Origin: Pseudomonadales bacterium | Lineage (GTDB): Bacteria; Pseudomonadota; Gammaproteobacteria; Pseudomonadales; Pseudohongiellaceae | Assembly: GCA_023257855.1 (NCBI GenBank) | Contig: JALRBG010000142.1 | Span: 1-32,486, forward strand | Direction of reading: 5' to 3' | DNA: 32,486 bases | Shown: one piece after another, positions 1 through 8,752 of the stretch | How the letters are laid out: each line of letters begins with the position of its first letter | Position numbering within the stretch: the stretch's first letter is position 1 | The notes under the pieces: generated by a model | Database searches by the model: none | Told to the model about the DNA's origin: nothing | The model's input: the letters and a program-made list of their open reading frames with translations, nothing else | Position numbers and translations under genes: made by a program

Positions 1-172
1 TGGCACGGCGGTTCACCGCCCGCACCGTGTTGTCTTTCATGAGTGACGGCAGGCGTGACGGTACCGGCCAGCGCAGACTGCGTTCGCGCACGACAACACC
101 GGACACTTTCTTCCCGAGGATATGCGGGGCGATGCCACGCCGTGTGGTTTCAACTTCGGGTAATTCGGGCAT
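1..172 (-). CDS. mutM: formamidopyrimidine-DNA glycosylase, N-terminal part (cut by window edge)
   Basis: Only the first 57 codons lie in the window; the gene runs off the left edge. The reverse strand from 172 reads MPELPEVETTRRGIAPHILG and continues with an RERSLRWPV segment, which is the Fpg/MutM N-terminus. In this family Pro2 is the catalytic nucleophile exposed after Met removal, and Glu3 and Glu6 (PELPEVE) are conserved; all are present. The enzyme excises 8-oxoguanine and formamidopyrimidines from DNA in base excision repair. It is divergent from the hydantoinase-like gene with about 85 bases between the two starts. In enterics mutM lies next to rpmG-rpmB-radC; here those genes are about 18 kb away, so the intervening block interrupts a known neighbourhood. 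Identification is near certain from the N-terminus alone; the zinc finger cannot be checked. Confidence 0.95.
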   Translation of the reverse strand, partial: MPELPEVETTRRGIAPHILGKKVSGVVVRERSLRWPVPSRLPSLMKDNTVRAVNRRA

Positions 173-185
173 TGGGCTTTCCAGT

Positions 186-191
186 TATAAT
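186..191 (+). promoter_or_regulatory. possible -10 box for the hydantoinase-like gene
   Basis: A perfect TATAAT lies in the mutM/hyuA divergent gap, 66 bases before the chosen hyuA start. The sequence 16-17 bases upstream (TTCGGG, inside the start of mutM) is a poor -35 match, so this is a weak call based mainly on the -10 hexamer. Confidence 0.35.
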
Positions 192-257
192 GCGGGCTTT
201 CTGTGGCCTCTGAAACATCAGTCAGTTACGGAACAGGACACTAAACTGGAGCAACGC

Positions 258-2258
258 ATGATTCTCGGTGTGGATACAGGTGGCACATTCACCGACTTCG
301 TGCTGCTTGTCCCCCCCGCCGAGGCTGCCGGCCAGGCCATGCTCAGGACGCACAAGGTGCTGTCCACCCCCGATGCGCCGGAGCGCGCCATTCTACAGGG
401 CATCAGAGAAATGGGTCTAGCCGATGCCATCGGCACCGGGCGGCTCAGGATCATTCACGGCAGCACCGTGGCCACCAATGCGGCTCTGGAAGGCAAAGGT
501 GTAAGAACGGCTTTCATCACCAACACGGGTTTTCGCGACCTGCTGAGCATTGGCCGGCAGACAAGGCCGTCACTCTACCGCCTCGAATCTCCGCCCATCA
601 CTCCACCCGTGCCCCGGGAATTGTGCCTTGAAGCAGAAGGCCGTATCGACAGCACCGGTGCTGAACTTGCCCCGCTTGCACCGGCCAGTCTCGAGGCGCT
701 GGCCAGGTCGCTCAATACCCTGCGGCCGGATGCCGTGGCGGTCTCGCTGCTGTTTTCGTTTCTCGCGCCGGGGCACGAGCAAACCCTCGCGGCATACCTT
801 GAAGAGCATCTCGATTATTCACCTTTTATAACCTGGTCGAGCGACGTGCTGCCTGAATACCGGGAATATGAACGCGGTATTGCCACCTGGCTCAACGCAT
901 CGCTCGGCCCCCTGGTTCGTGACTACCTCCTGCGGCTGCAAGCAGACACATGGCCCTGTTCGCTGTCAGTGATGCAATCTTCCGGTGGCACCATCGATGC
1001 CGAACAGGCCTCGCGCAAATCCGTGAACCTGCTATTGTCCGGCCCGGCCGGCGGTCTCGCCGCTGCCGCCTTCTTGGCCGAACTCACCGGCCAGCAGAAA
1101 CTCATGACCTTCGACATGGGTGGCACCTCGACCGACGTGGCGCTTATCGATGGCGCCATCGGGCTGACCACGGAAGGCCGGATCGGCGACTACCCGGTCG
1201 CCGTGCCCATGGTCGATATGCATACCATTGGCGCAGGCGGCGGCTCCATCGCGCAGGTGGATGCCGGCAACCTGCTCCAGGTGGGCCCGCAGTCCGCCGG
1301 TGCCAGTCCTGGACCTGCCTGCTACGGCCTTGGCGGCACGCGCGCCACCGTGACCGATGCCAACCTGGTGTTAGGCAGGTTGCAGCCGGACGCCTTTCTC
1401 GGCGGCAGCATGCACCTGGACGAAGCGGCCGCCAGGGCTGCCTTGATGCCCATTGCCAGTGCACTGGACCTGTCACCGGAGGCAGCGGCCGAGGGGGTGA
1501 TCCGGGTAGCCAACGAGCACATGGCGCGGGCATTGCGCGTCATTTCCGTGGCACGCGGTCATGACCCGGCAACGTTCCGCCTGTGTTGCTTCGGCGGAGC
1601 CGGGGGCCTGCATATCTGCGCCCTGGCCGATGCCATGGGCATGAAGGAAGCCCTCGTCCCGGTGAACGGCGGCGTCCTGTCCGCAATGGGCATGTTCCTG
1701 GCCCCGGTCGAGCGCCAGTTGTCCCGCACCCGCCAGTGCCTGTTTTCCAGCCTGGATATCGGGGCGACGGAAGCCCTGTTCGCTGAAATGGAAACCGAAG
1801 GCCGGCGCCAGCTGGAAGCCGAGGGCGTCGCCGCGACGGCCATTGTGACTGAACGCAGCATGGATCTGCGCTATGCCGGCCAGTCGGCGAGCCTGAACAT
1901 CGGCTGGAGCACGCCACCGGAGACTGCGGAGCGCTTCCATGAAAGCCACGAATTGCGCTATGGCCATCGGCTGCCTGCCGAGATTGAACTGGTCAACCTG
2001 CGCTCACGTATAAGAGAGCAGAAACCGGCCCCGTCGCTGGCCAAAATCGGTGCAGGCAATCCTGGCCGCCGGGTGCGCAAGTCCGTGTACGGCGTCGAAG
2101 GGCCGGTTGCGGTGATTGACCGGAACACCCTGGGTGTCGATGACAGCCTCGAGGGCCCTGCCTTGATCATCGAAACCAGTGCCACCACCTGGCTGGAGCC
2201 GGGCTGGAAAGCAGTCTGCGACCCCTGGGGCAACCTCATGCTCCAGAAAACGGCTTAA
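258..2258 (+). CDS. HyuA-type hydantoinase/oxoprolinase family protein
   Basis: A 666-residue cytoplasmic protein of the N-methylhydantoinase A / 5-oxoprolinase / acetone carboxylase-beta superfamily, ATP-dependent enzymes built on the actin-like ATPase fold. The start at 258 is chosen because the family N-terminus ILGVDTGGTFTDFVLL begins there; the frame is open back to 27 but that part overlaps mutM on the other strand and matches nothing. Phosphate-binding motifs are visible: DTGGTFTD (6-13), HGSTVATNA (68-76), FDMGGTSTDVAL (285-296), HTIGAGGGSIA (322-332) and GPACYGLGG near 352-360. The family usually works with a HyuB subunit encoded next door, or as a fused protein; neither is present here, so the substrate (hydantoin, oxoproline, or another cyclic amide or ketone) cannot be assigned. 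There is no clear operon link to the envelope cluster 283 bases downstream. Confidence 0.85.
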   Translation: MILGVDTGGTFTDFVLLVPPAEAAGQAMLRTHKVLSTPDAPERAILQGIREMGLADAIGTGRLRIIHGSTVATNAALEGKGVRTAFITNTGFRDLLSIGRQTRPSLYRLESPPITPPVPRELCLEAEGRIDSTGAELAPLAPASLEALARSLNTLRPDAVAVSLLFSFLAPGHEQTLAAYLEEHLDYSPFITWSSDVLPEYREYERGIATWLNASLGPLVRDYLLRLQADTWPCSLSVMQSSGGTIDAEQASRKSVNLLLSGPAGGLAAAAFLAELTGQQKLMTFDMGGTSTDVALIDGAIGLTTEGRIGDYPVAVPMVDMHTIGAGGGSIAQVDAGNLLQVGPQSAGASPGPACYGLGGTRATVTDANLVLGRLQPDAFLGGSMHLDEAAARAALMPIASALDLSPEAAAEGVIRVANEHMARALRVISVARGHDPATFRLCCFGGAGGLHICALADAMGMKEALVPVNGGVLSAMGMFLAPVERQLSRTRQCLFSSLDIGATEALFAEMETEGRRQLEAEGVAATAIVTERSMDLRYAGQSASLNIGWSTPPETAERFHESHELRYGHRLPAEIELVNLRSRIREQKPAPSLAKIGAGNPGRRVRKSVYGVEGPVAVIDRNTLGVDDSLEGPALIIETSATTWLEPGWKAVCDPWGNLMLQKTA

Positions 2259-2541
2259 TGACGGTCAACCGGAGGGCAACTGCCCCGTTATTTGGACGTC
2301 AGGGCCAACTTCCCGGCAATTTTCGTGGCATCGGGCGGTCTGTTTAACAGGTTGGGCAGGTGGCTCCGATTCAGTGCGGATTCAGCATGAAAATGCGAGA
2401 ATTCCGGCTTAAATAGCATCGGGAAATATTTCCTAAAACGGTTGACCTGATGGCGTCTAAGGCGGAGGATAGTTGGTCCGAATCCTGTTCCTGACCCGCA
2501 ATTTCGGGCCTTTCAGCCAACCCGAAGGAGGTAAGGAGTAA
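2259..2541. other. non-coding gap and probable leader before the envelope cluster
   Basis: This is the longest gene-free stretch in the window apart from short spacers. It holds no convincing ORF or terminator. A TTGACC hexamer at 2442-2447 resembles a -35 box, but I see no good -10 at the usual distance. Near the end there are two purine-rich Shine-Dalgarno candidates, GGAGG (2527-2531) and AAGGAG (2533-2538), serving the ATG codons at 2542 and 2548. A promoter for the downstream cluster is expected here but is not pinned down. Confidence 0.4.
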
Positions 2542-3774
2542 ATGGCAATGCCGTTGAAAATGACGTTTGGAAAGTCGCAAAAAGCCAAGTTAAACATCCG
2601 GTCCACCCTCACCCAAGGTTCGCTCACCAACAGACAGGGCGCTGGTTCCTTGCGCACCATTTTAGTGCTTGGCCTGGCGACAGCCGTCCTGGCGGGATGC
2701 CAGACCTCGTCCAGCTCCTCGTCATCGAGCAGTATGCCGAGCATGCCGAGCCCGTCCAGTTCGCCCAGCTCGCCAAGCGCCCCGAGCATGCCCAGCACCT
2801 CGTCGTCCAGCATGCCCAGTTCATCGCCCAGCATGCCGAGTACATCGTCCTCCAGTTCATCCGGGTCGCCCAGCTTCCCGACGGCCAGCTCGTCCAGCAG
2901 CTCATCGCGGTCCAGCAGTGCTTCCAGCTCGTCCAGCAGCTCATCCAGCCAGTCGCAGCCGGGCCAGCAATCCAGCCAGCAGGGCGGGCAGCAGTCCAGC
3001 CAGCAATCCGGCCAGACTGCCTCCACATCCGGCGGGTTCGAGTCTTCCCCGCAGTCCGGCACTGATGGCCAGAGCAGCGGCAATATCGGTTTCGAGAATG
3101 CCGGCAGCACCGGCACGGATGGCAGTACCGCGCAGAACGGCACCCAGGCCGGCAGCCAGAGCAATGGCGGATCCGACCAGGCCGGCGGCCAGAACAGCGG
3201 CGGTTTTGACACCGCTGGCAACAACAATGGCGGTGGTCAGAGCAACGGCAGCTTCGAGGGTTCCCAGACTGCGGGCCAGGGCAATGGCTCCGGCGACGAC
3301 CCCTTCGCCGACCTGTCCGACGGTCGTGGCCAGGTCATGACCGCCTCGGAACGACGGGCGGCCCTGGATGCGCGCCTGGATGAAGGCTTCGCCGAATTCG
3401 ACGGCATGATCCTTGGAGAACGCGAGCGCGTACAAGCCCAGGCCGATGATGCCGGCAGCGGCGTCATGTCCGGCGGCGGCAGTGGTACAGGTAATGGCGG
3501 GGAAGTCGGCCAGCCCGGTGGCCCACTGGTTATCGCCTCGGGCCCGCAGACACGCGGTGGTGGCATCATCGTGCCACCGACAGCCACCGGCCGCCAGGGA
3601 GATTTCGAGACTACCCAGGAAGAAAGCTTCCCGGTTCCGGACGACATACCGCCGGACGCCAACGACGACGTGGTGGCGCGCCAGTTGCGCGAAGCCGCCA
3701 TGCGTGAACCCGACCCCGAATTGCGGGAAAAGCTGTGGGATGAATACCGCGCCTATACGGGAATCGGCCAGTAA
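2542..3774 (+). CDS. Ser/Gly/Gln-rich outer-membrane lipoprotein, first gene of the envelope cluster
   Basis: A 410-residue protein of no known family that I can name. After a basic N-terminus there is a hydrophobic segment (residues 38-52) ending in the lipobox VLAGC (Cys53), so it should be a lipoprotein; the +2 residue is Gln, not Asp, which favours the outer membrane. Residues 56-150 are almost pure Ser with Pro, Met and Ala in degenerate SMPS/SSPS repeats; residues 140-260 are rich in Gln, Gly, Asn and Ser; both should be disordered. A more ordered acidic C-terminus (about 360-410, with DDIPPDANDDVVARQLREAA and a LREKLWDEYRAY helix) looks like the functional part. ATG 2542 follows two Shine-Dalgarno candidates; Met at 2548 is an alternative. 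It leads the co-directional cluster, suggesting a flexible tether reaching from the outer membrane into the periplasm. Confidence 0.8.
   Translation: MAMPLKMTFGKSQKAKLNIRSTLTQGSLTNRQGAGSLRTILVLGLATAVLAGCQTSSSSSSSSSMPSMPSPSSSPSSPSAPSMPSTSSSSMPSSSPSMPSTSSSSSSGSPSFPTASSSSSSSRSSSASSSSSSSSSQSQPGQQSSQQGGQQSSQQSGQTASTSGGFESSPQSGTDGQSSGNIGFENAGSTGTDGSTAQNGTQAGSQSNGGSDQAGGQNSGGFDTAGNNNGGGQSNGSFEGSQTAGQGNGSGDDPFADLSDGRGQVMTASERRAALDARLDEGFAEFDGMILGERERVQAQADDAGSGVMSGGGSGTGNGGEVGQPGGPLVIASGPQTRGGGIIVPPTATGRQGDFETTQEESFPVPDDIPPDANDDVVARQLREAAMREPDPELREKLWDEYRAYTGIGQ
2704..2965 (+). repeat. low-complexity Ser-codon repeat tract inside the lipoprotein gene
   Basis: Degenerate short repeats built on TCC AGC, TCG and AGC ATG CC(C/G) units encode the poly-Ser/Pro/Met tract. 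Both TCN and AGC serine codons are mixed, so the tract is maintained at protein level rather than being a recent slippage product. It creates long spurious open frames on both strands. Confidence 0.75.
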
Positions 3775-3828
3775 GTAATCTCCAGGCCGGTCCGGTTAAA
3801 GAGAGGAACTGAAAACAGGCAATTGAAC

Positions 3829-5022
3829 ATGTACAGACTGTATCGCTACCTGCTCATACTCACACTGCTCACTGGTGCAGCCGGCTGTGCCACACAGACG
3901 GTCAAAAGCACGACCTTCACGCCCATTGTGGAGGACAGCGCGCCGATTGTGGAAGAACAACTCCTGGATATCGGCATCGGCATTTTCCAGCCCGGCCTGG
4001 ATGATGTCCCCCGCAACCGCGAAGAGCTGACCTTCTCCGACGTGCGCATGGCGGAAACCTATTTCGCCTCCTACCAGCTGGCGCAGGCGCTGCAAAACAG
4101 CGGCAACTGGGGCGTGGTACGAGTGGTGCCCGGCAGGCTGGAAAGTGTCGACCTCGCCATCACCGGTACCATCCTGCAGTCTGACGGCGAGACCATGCGC
4201 GTGCAGGTACATGTCCAGGATTCCACCGGCATGACCTGGATCGACAAGGAATACGAGGAAGTCGTCAGCAAGTACAGCTATGACCCGCGTATGCGTCGCA
4301 GCGAGGACGCCTTCCAGGGCCTGTTCAACAAGATCGCCAATGACCTGCTTGCCTACAAGCAGCGCAACATCAGCGCGGCTGACGCCGTCAATATCAGGAC
4401 GGTTTCGAAGATCCAGTTTGCCCGCGATTTCGCCCCCCAGGTGTTCGATGAATACCTGGCGGAAAACCGCAATGGCATCCTCGAAGTGAAGCGCCTGCCC
4501 GCCCAGAATGACCCCATCCTGAACCGGATTGAAAACATACGCGAACGCGACTTCCTCTACGTTGACGCCCTGCAGGACTACTACTCCAATTTCGTCAGGC
4601 AGATGGAAGTGCCATACACCGAGTTTCGTCGCATGAGTTACGACGAGGTCATGAAAATGGACCGGTTGGCAGCTGATGCACGCCGCAACATGATCATGGG
4701 TGTCGCCGCCATCATTGGTGGTCTCGCCGCCACCCAGAGCAACAATGCCGCAGCGTATTATTCCTCGCCGGTCATACTGGCCAGCGGCGGCTGGCTGATC
4801 AAGGACGCCTTCGATAAGGGCGATGAGCGCGCCTTGCATGTCGAGGCGCTCGCCGAACTCGGCAACTCGCTGGAAATGGAACTTGCCCCGCAGACCATCG
4901 AACTTGAAGAGCGCACCATCACGTTGTCCGGTTCTGTTGAAGCACAGTATGAACAGTGGCGTGAAATCCTTGCCGATATCTATGCCAACGAAACCGGGGA
5001 GGCAACCAGCTCCGAGCAGTAG
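3829..5022 (+). CDS. predicted outer-membrane lipoprotein with CsgG/TolB-N-like region
   Basis: A 397-residue protein starting at ATG 3829, nine bases after an ACAGG; the TTG at 3823 is less likely. The signal sequence ends in LTGAAGC with Cys20, and Ala at +2 predicts outer-membrane sorting. Residues about 35-130 (AETYFASYQLAQALQNSG, then VDLAITGTILQSDGETM) have the pattern of CsgG/TolB-N-type lipoprotein domains: an early helix followed by strands that test a parameter. A charged helical middle follows. Near residues 288-330 a Gly/Ala-rich hydrophobic stretch (MIMGVAAIIGGLAATQS...) could be an amphipathic or membrane-inserting hairpin. The C-terminal 60 residues are acidic and helical. It lies 54 bases after the Ser-rich lipoprotein gene. 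The CsgG resemblance is my inference from pattern; pore formation is not shown. Confidence 0.75.
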   Translation: MYRLYRYLLILTLLTGAAGCATQTVKSTTFTPIVEDSAPIVEEQLLDIGIGIFQPGLDDVPRNREELTFSDVRMAETYFASYQLAQALQNSGNWGVVRVVPGRLESVDLAITGTILQSDGETMRVQVHVQDSTGMTWIDKEYEEVVSKYSYDPRMRRSEDAFQGLFNKIANDLLAYKQRNISAADAVNIRTVSKIQFARDFAPQVFDEYLAENRNGILEVKRLPAQNDPILNRIENIRERDFLYVDALQDYYSNFVRQMEVPYTEFRRMSYDEVMKMDRLAADARRNMIMGVAAIIGGLAATQSNNAAAYYSSPVILASGGWLIKDAFDKGDERALHVEALAELGNSLEMELAPQTIELEERTITLSGSVEAQYEQWREILADIYANETGEATSSEQ

Positions 5023-5068
5023 TGATGAAAAGGCCCCAGGCTAATTCATTGATCGCGAGCAGCAAGCC

Positions 5069-6625
5069 ATGGCTGATTCAGATTTCGACAACATTACTCC
5101 TGCCGATCTCAACCTGAGCGGCAAGAAGCCCCCGACCGATGCTGTCCCCGAACCCGGCACGCCAACCCTTGGTGTTGCAGAGATCGAACGCAGCGATGAG
5201 GAAAAAAAACGCCAGTCGCGCATCCTGACCGGCATTTTCTTTTTACTGCTTGTCCTGGTCGGCGGCGTGATTTTCATTCTGCCCAATTTCGTTTCACCGC
5301 CTGACCCTGCTGCCAGTCGCGTCGTTGTCGTCGACACGCGTTCAGACACTGCCGCCCCGGCAGGCCAGGTGTCTCCCTTCGAGGAAGCCCAGAAACTCCG
5401 CCAGCGTGAAGCGGCGCAAACTGTCCTCGCCGAACTGCTCGATCTCCAGGAATCCCTGGAAGACAAAGAAGCAGAAACCTGGGCGGAGGAACGTTTCGCT
5501 CGCGTTTTCGATCTTGCCGCGCAGGGCGACACCGCTTATCGCGAGCAGGACTTTATCGAAGCCAGGGATTTCTACCAGCAGGGACTGGATATCCTGCAGG
5601 CACTGGATAACGACCTGCCCAACGTCTTTGCGCGCTACATGGCCACAGGCGAACAGGCCATACTGGATGGCGACCCCGAACTCGCCGAGACATCTTTCAA
5701 CATCGCCGTACTGATCAGTCCCGACAGCGAAGAAGCTGTGTCCGGCTATGACCGCTCACAGATCCTGGCAGAAGTGCTCGCGATCATCGAGCAAGGCGAA
5801 GCCCTGCATGAGGCCGACCAGTTCGAGCAGGCGCGCGAGTTCTATCGCCAGGCGCTGGCGCGTGATTCAGAGCATGTCGGTGCCGCCGCCATGCTCAGAC
5901 AGGTCAACCAGGATATCCTCGACCGTGATTTTTCCGCGGCCATGTCCCGCGGGTTTGCGGCCCTGGCCAGCAACGACCCGGAGCAGGCCGAAACCGCATT
6001 CCGGCAGGCGCTTGCCCTCAAGCCGCAAGCACCGGAAGCGAATGCCGCGCTTGAGCAGACTACCGGCCAGATGACGCTCAGCGCCATCAACATCCACCTC
6101 GATGCCGCCCGCGACCTGGTGACACAGGAGCAGTGGAAACAGGCCCTGGTCGAATACGATGCGGCGCTGGCCATCGACCCCAACCTGGTGAGCGCGCGGG
6201 AAAACCGCAGCGAGGCCAACAGCCGCAGCAACCTGGACAATTACCTCGAAACGATCAACAACAATCCCCTCAGGCTGGCGGAAAATGCCGTTTACCAGCA
6301 GGCCGTCGGCATTTACAACGAGGCATTGAAGATCAGCGGTGACTGGCCGCGCCTCGACGGACAACTGCGCACCCTGCGCAATTTCCTGGAACGGGCCACC
6401 GAACCTGTCACCGTCCATCTGCAATCCGACGGACTCACCCGCGTCACCGTGTACCAGGTGGGTGAACTCGGCCAGTTCACCAACCAGACCCTGGACCTGA
6501 CTCCCGGCACCTACGTGGCTGTCGGTATCCGGGCCGGATACCGGGATGTCCGCGAGGAATTTACCGTGGGTTTTGACGGACAGTCTCCCGTCATTACGGT
6601 CCAGTGTATGGAAGAAGTCCTGTAG
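5069..6625 (+). CDS. inner-membrane-anchored TPR protein with PEGA-like C-terminus
   Basis: 518 residues with an acidic cytoplasmic tail (1-50), one transmembrane helix (about 52-72, ILTGIFFLLLVLVGGVIFIL) preceded by the basic stretch EKKRQSR, then a long periplasmic part. Several TPR-like helix pairs follow: around 146-178 (GDTAYREQDFIEARDFYQQG), 230-270 (ALHEADQFEQAREFYRQAL), 292-325 (DPEQAETAFRQALALKP) and 343-376 (WKQALVEYDAALAIDP). The last 45 residues (LTPGTYVAVGIRAGYRDVRE) resemble a PEGA-type beta module like those in the next gene. The positive-inside rule puts the TPRs in the periplasm. It is 46 bases after the preceding lipoprotein gene and 35 before the PEGA/SUMF1 gene, so all are probably co-transcribed. 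Likely role: a periplasmic scaffold of the same complex. Confidence 0.8.
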   Translation: MADSDFDNITPADLNLSGKKPPTDAVPEPGTPTLGVAEIERSDEEKKRQSRILTGIFFLLLVLVGGVIFILPNFVSPPDPAASRVVVVDTRSDTAAPAGQVSPFEEAQKLRQREAAQTVLAELLDLQESLEDKEAETWAEERFARVFDLAAQGDTAYREQDFIEARDFYQQGLDILQALDNDLPNVFARYMATGEQAILDGDPELAETSFNIAVLISPDSEEAVSGYDRSQILAEVLAIIEQGEALHEADQFEQAREFYRQALARDSEHVGAAAMLRQVNQDILDRDFSAAMSRGFAALASNDPEQAETAFRQALALKPQAPEANAALEQTTGQMTLSAINIHLDAARDLVTQEQWKQALVEYDAALAIDPNLVSARENRSEANSRSNLDNYLETINNNPLRLAENAVYQQAVGIYNEALKISGDWPRLDGQLRTLRNFLERATEPVTVHLQSDGLTRVTVYQVGELGQFTNQTLDLTPGTYVAVGIRAGYRDVREEFTVGFDGQSPVITVQCMEEVL

Positions 6626-6660
6626 GCAAGGCCACAGGCACACCGGCATCAGGAAACGGC

Positions 6661-8751
6661 ATGGCTGACGAGAAGTTGAATTCACCCGCATCGGGCAACG
6701 GAGGTTTTGACGACCCCATTGCCCCGATTGATTTCACGCCGATCGATGCCGGCGCCCGCAAGCGGAAGCTGAAACTCAGCCCCGTCAAGATCGTGGTGTC
6801 GGTTGTGTTGCTGATTTTTGCCGGTGCCGCCTGGTTCGTGCTTTCCGCACGCTCCGTTTTCCTGGATGTGACACCTGGCACCAGCATGATCAGTGTCAAC
6901 CATCCCATGGCCATCAAGATCGGTCCCCGTTATCTCGTCCTCGAAGGCGACCTGCCCATAATCGTGACTGCCGAAGGTTATTATGAACTCGATACAGTAC
7001 TCACCGTTTCCGACCAACAGGCGCAGACCTTCGTCATCGACATGCAGCCGCTGCCGGGTTTCCTGTCAGTGACCGCGGGTGACCTGGCCGGTGCGACAGT
7101 GCTGGTCGATGGTCTCGAAGCCGGTGTGACGCCAATGACCGATTTCGAACTGGCATATGGCACGCACACCCTTACGGTGACCCTCGACCGCTATGAGCCG
7201 GTGGAAACCACCGTATACATGGAGGGTCGGCAAACCCGCCAGGGTCTGGATGTTGAGCTGCTGCCCGCCTGGGCGAACGTGAGTTTTGCCACGCAGCCGG
7301 CTGGCGCCACAGTCACCATCGATGGTGAGGACCGCGGCATCACGCCCCTGGTGGCGGAAATTCTCGAAGGTGATCACGAGATCCTGGTCAAGCTGGCCTC
7401 GCACAAGGCGTGGACCGACGACATCGAAGTGATCGCAAGGCAGGACTTCAGCCTGCCGCTGATCACGCTGGAACAGGCCGACGGCCTGGTGCTGCTGCAG
7501 TCCACCCCGAGCAATGCCAATGTCACGCTCGATGGCAGCTTCCAGGGCCAGACCCCGCTGGAGATAACCGTACCGCCGGGGCGCTCGCACCAGCTGACCT
7601 TTTTCCTCAACGGTTACGAATCCGCTACCCGCGCAATCACGACCCGTCCCGAAGAGGAAGCCTCCCTGCACGTCACCCTGCAGCCGATCCTTAACTCCGT
7701 CGAAATCAGCGCGGTGCCCGCCGATGCCGAGCTGTATATCAACGGCGAATACATGGGCAATGCCAACCAGACGGTGGAGCTGCTGGCGGCCACACAGGTG
7801 ATCGCCATCCGCCGTGAAGGCTATGTCGATTTCGAAACCGAATTCACTTCGCGCCCGGGACTCGAGCAAAAACTGGAAGTCACGCTGAAGACCCTGGAGC
7901 AGCAGCGCCTGGAAGACATCAAGCCGTTCATTACCAACGCCGCCGGACAGAACATGAAACTGGTCTACCCGGGGACATTCGAAATGGGCGCATCACGCCG
8001 GGAGCCGGGCAGGCAGGCCAACGAGGTCCTGCGCAACGTCACCCTGACACGGCCGTACTACCTGTCACTGATGGAGGTCACCAATGCCCAGTTCGCCCGT
8101 TTCGACAGCGAACATTCCTCCGGCGTGGTGGAAGGGCGCACACTCAGCAACAACAACCAGCCGGTCGTGCGCATCACCTGGGAACAGGCCGCCCGTTTCT
8201 GCAACTGGCTCAGCGCCCAGGAGAACCTGCCGCCTTTCTATAATGTCGAAGGCGATCGGGTTACCGGTTTCAATCCGTCCAGCACTGGTTACCGCCTGCC
8301 CACCGAGGCGGAGTGGGCCTGGTCTGCACGCGTCAACGGCAGCCCCGACAACCTGCTGAAATTTCCCTGGGGTGAAACACTGCCGCCGCCGGCCAACCAG
8401 GGCAACTACGCGGACATCTCCGCCGGAATTTTCCTGGGCAGGATCATCGCCGATTACAATGACGGTTATCTGGGTACCGCGCCGGTCGGCTCTTTTGCGC
8501 CGAATCCCAACGGCTTCTTTGATATGGGCGGGAACGTCGCGGAATGGGTGCACGACTTTTATGGCTCCACCGGCCAGGTCGGCGCCTCCGTGGAAACCGA
8601 TCCCATGGGACCGACCACCGGCACCTACCATGTCGTGCGCGGCTCCAGCTGGGCCCACGGCACCATCACGGAACTGCGGCTTTCCTACCGCGATTACAGC
8701 AATGAAACCCGTGACGACGTGGGTTTCAGGGTAGCCCGCTACCTGGAATGA
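6661..8751 (+). CDS. inner-membrane-anchored PEGA-repeat protein with SUMF1/FGE-like domain
   Basis: 696 residues. ATG 6661 is chosen because AGGA lies 6 bases upstream; the open frame extends to 6604 but that part overlaps the previous gene. Order: cytoplasmic tail (1-41), basic RKRKLKLS, TM helix (43-63), then at least three or four PEGA-type beta repeats between about 130 and 410 (for example ATVTIDGEDRGITPL, ANVTLDGSFQGQTPLEI, AELYINGEYMGN), and a SUMF1/formylglycine-generating-enzyme-like domain from about 430 to 696 with YRLPTEAEWAWSAR (544-557), GGNVAEWVHDFYG (623-635), VVRGSSWAHG (658-667) and VGFRVAR at the end. The copper-binding Cys pair of true FGE is missing: the region between GSSW and GFRVAR has no Cys. 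It is therefore probably a binding domain rather than a sulfatase-activating enzyme. It should be periplasmic and part of the envelope complex. Confidence 0.88.
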   Translation: MADEKLNSPASGNGGFDDPIAPIDFTPIDAGARKRKLKLSPVKIVVSVVLLIFAGAAWFVLSARSVFLDVTPGTSMISVNHPMAIKIGPRYLVLEGDLPIIVTAEGYYELDTVLTVSDQQAQTFVIDMQPLPGFLSVTAGDLAGATVLVDGLEAGVTPMTDFELAYGTHTLTVTLDRYEPVETTVYMEGRQTRQGLDVELLPAWANVSFATQPAGATVTIDGEDRGITPLVAEILEGDHEILVKLASHKAWTDDIEVIARQDFSLPLITLEQADGLVLLQSTPSNANVTLDGSFQGQTPLEITVPPGRSHQLTFFLNGYESATRAITTRPEEEASLHVTLQPILNSVEISAVPADAELYINGEYMGNANQTVELLAATQVIAIRREGYVDFETEFTSRPGLEQKLEVTLKTLEQQRLEDIKPFITNAAGQNMKLVYPGTFEMGASRREPGRQANEVLRNVTLTRPYYLSLMEVTNAQFARFDSEHSSGVVEGRTLSNNNQPVVRITWEQAARFCNWLSAQENLPPFYNVEGDRVTGFNPSSTGYRLPTEAEWAWSARVNGSPDNLLKFPWGETLPPPANQGNYADISAGIFLGRIIADYNDGYLGTAPVGSFAPNPNGFFDMGGNVAEWVHDFYGSTGQVGASVETDPMGPTTGTYHVVRGSSWAHGTITELRLSYRDYSNETRDDVGFRVARYLE

Positions 8752-8752
8752 G

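Noticed and set aside
2258-2350. 30-codon frame starting in the TAATG at the end of the hydantoinase-like gene
   Set aside because: The overlap mimics translational coupling, but the product has no recognisable features and is too short to stand for a HyuB subunit.
2457-3227. Long minus-strand frame opposite the Ser-rich lipoprotein gene (256 codons)
   Set aside because: It is the antisense shadow of Ser-codon repeats, giving a Leu/Glu/Asp/Pro/Trp-rich product with no family pattern and no ribosome binding site.
3796-4839. 347-codon minus-strand frame opposite the second lipoprotein gene
   Set aside because: Shadow frame in GC-rich sequence; the plus-strand product has a signal peptide and lipobox, this one has no credible features.
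6661-8751. Active formylglycine-generating (sulfatase-activating) enzyme
   Set aside because: No cysteine pair is present between the GSSW and GFRVAR motifs, and no sulfatase gene is nearby.
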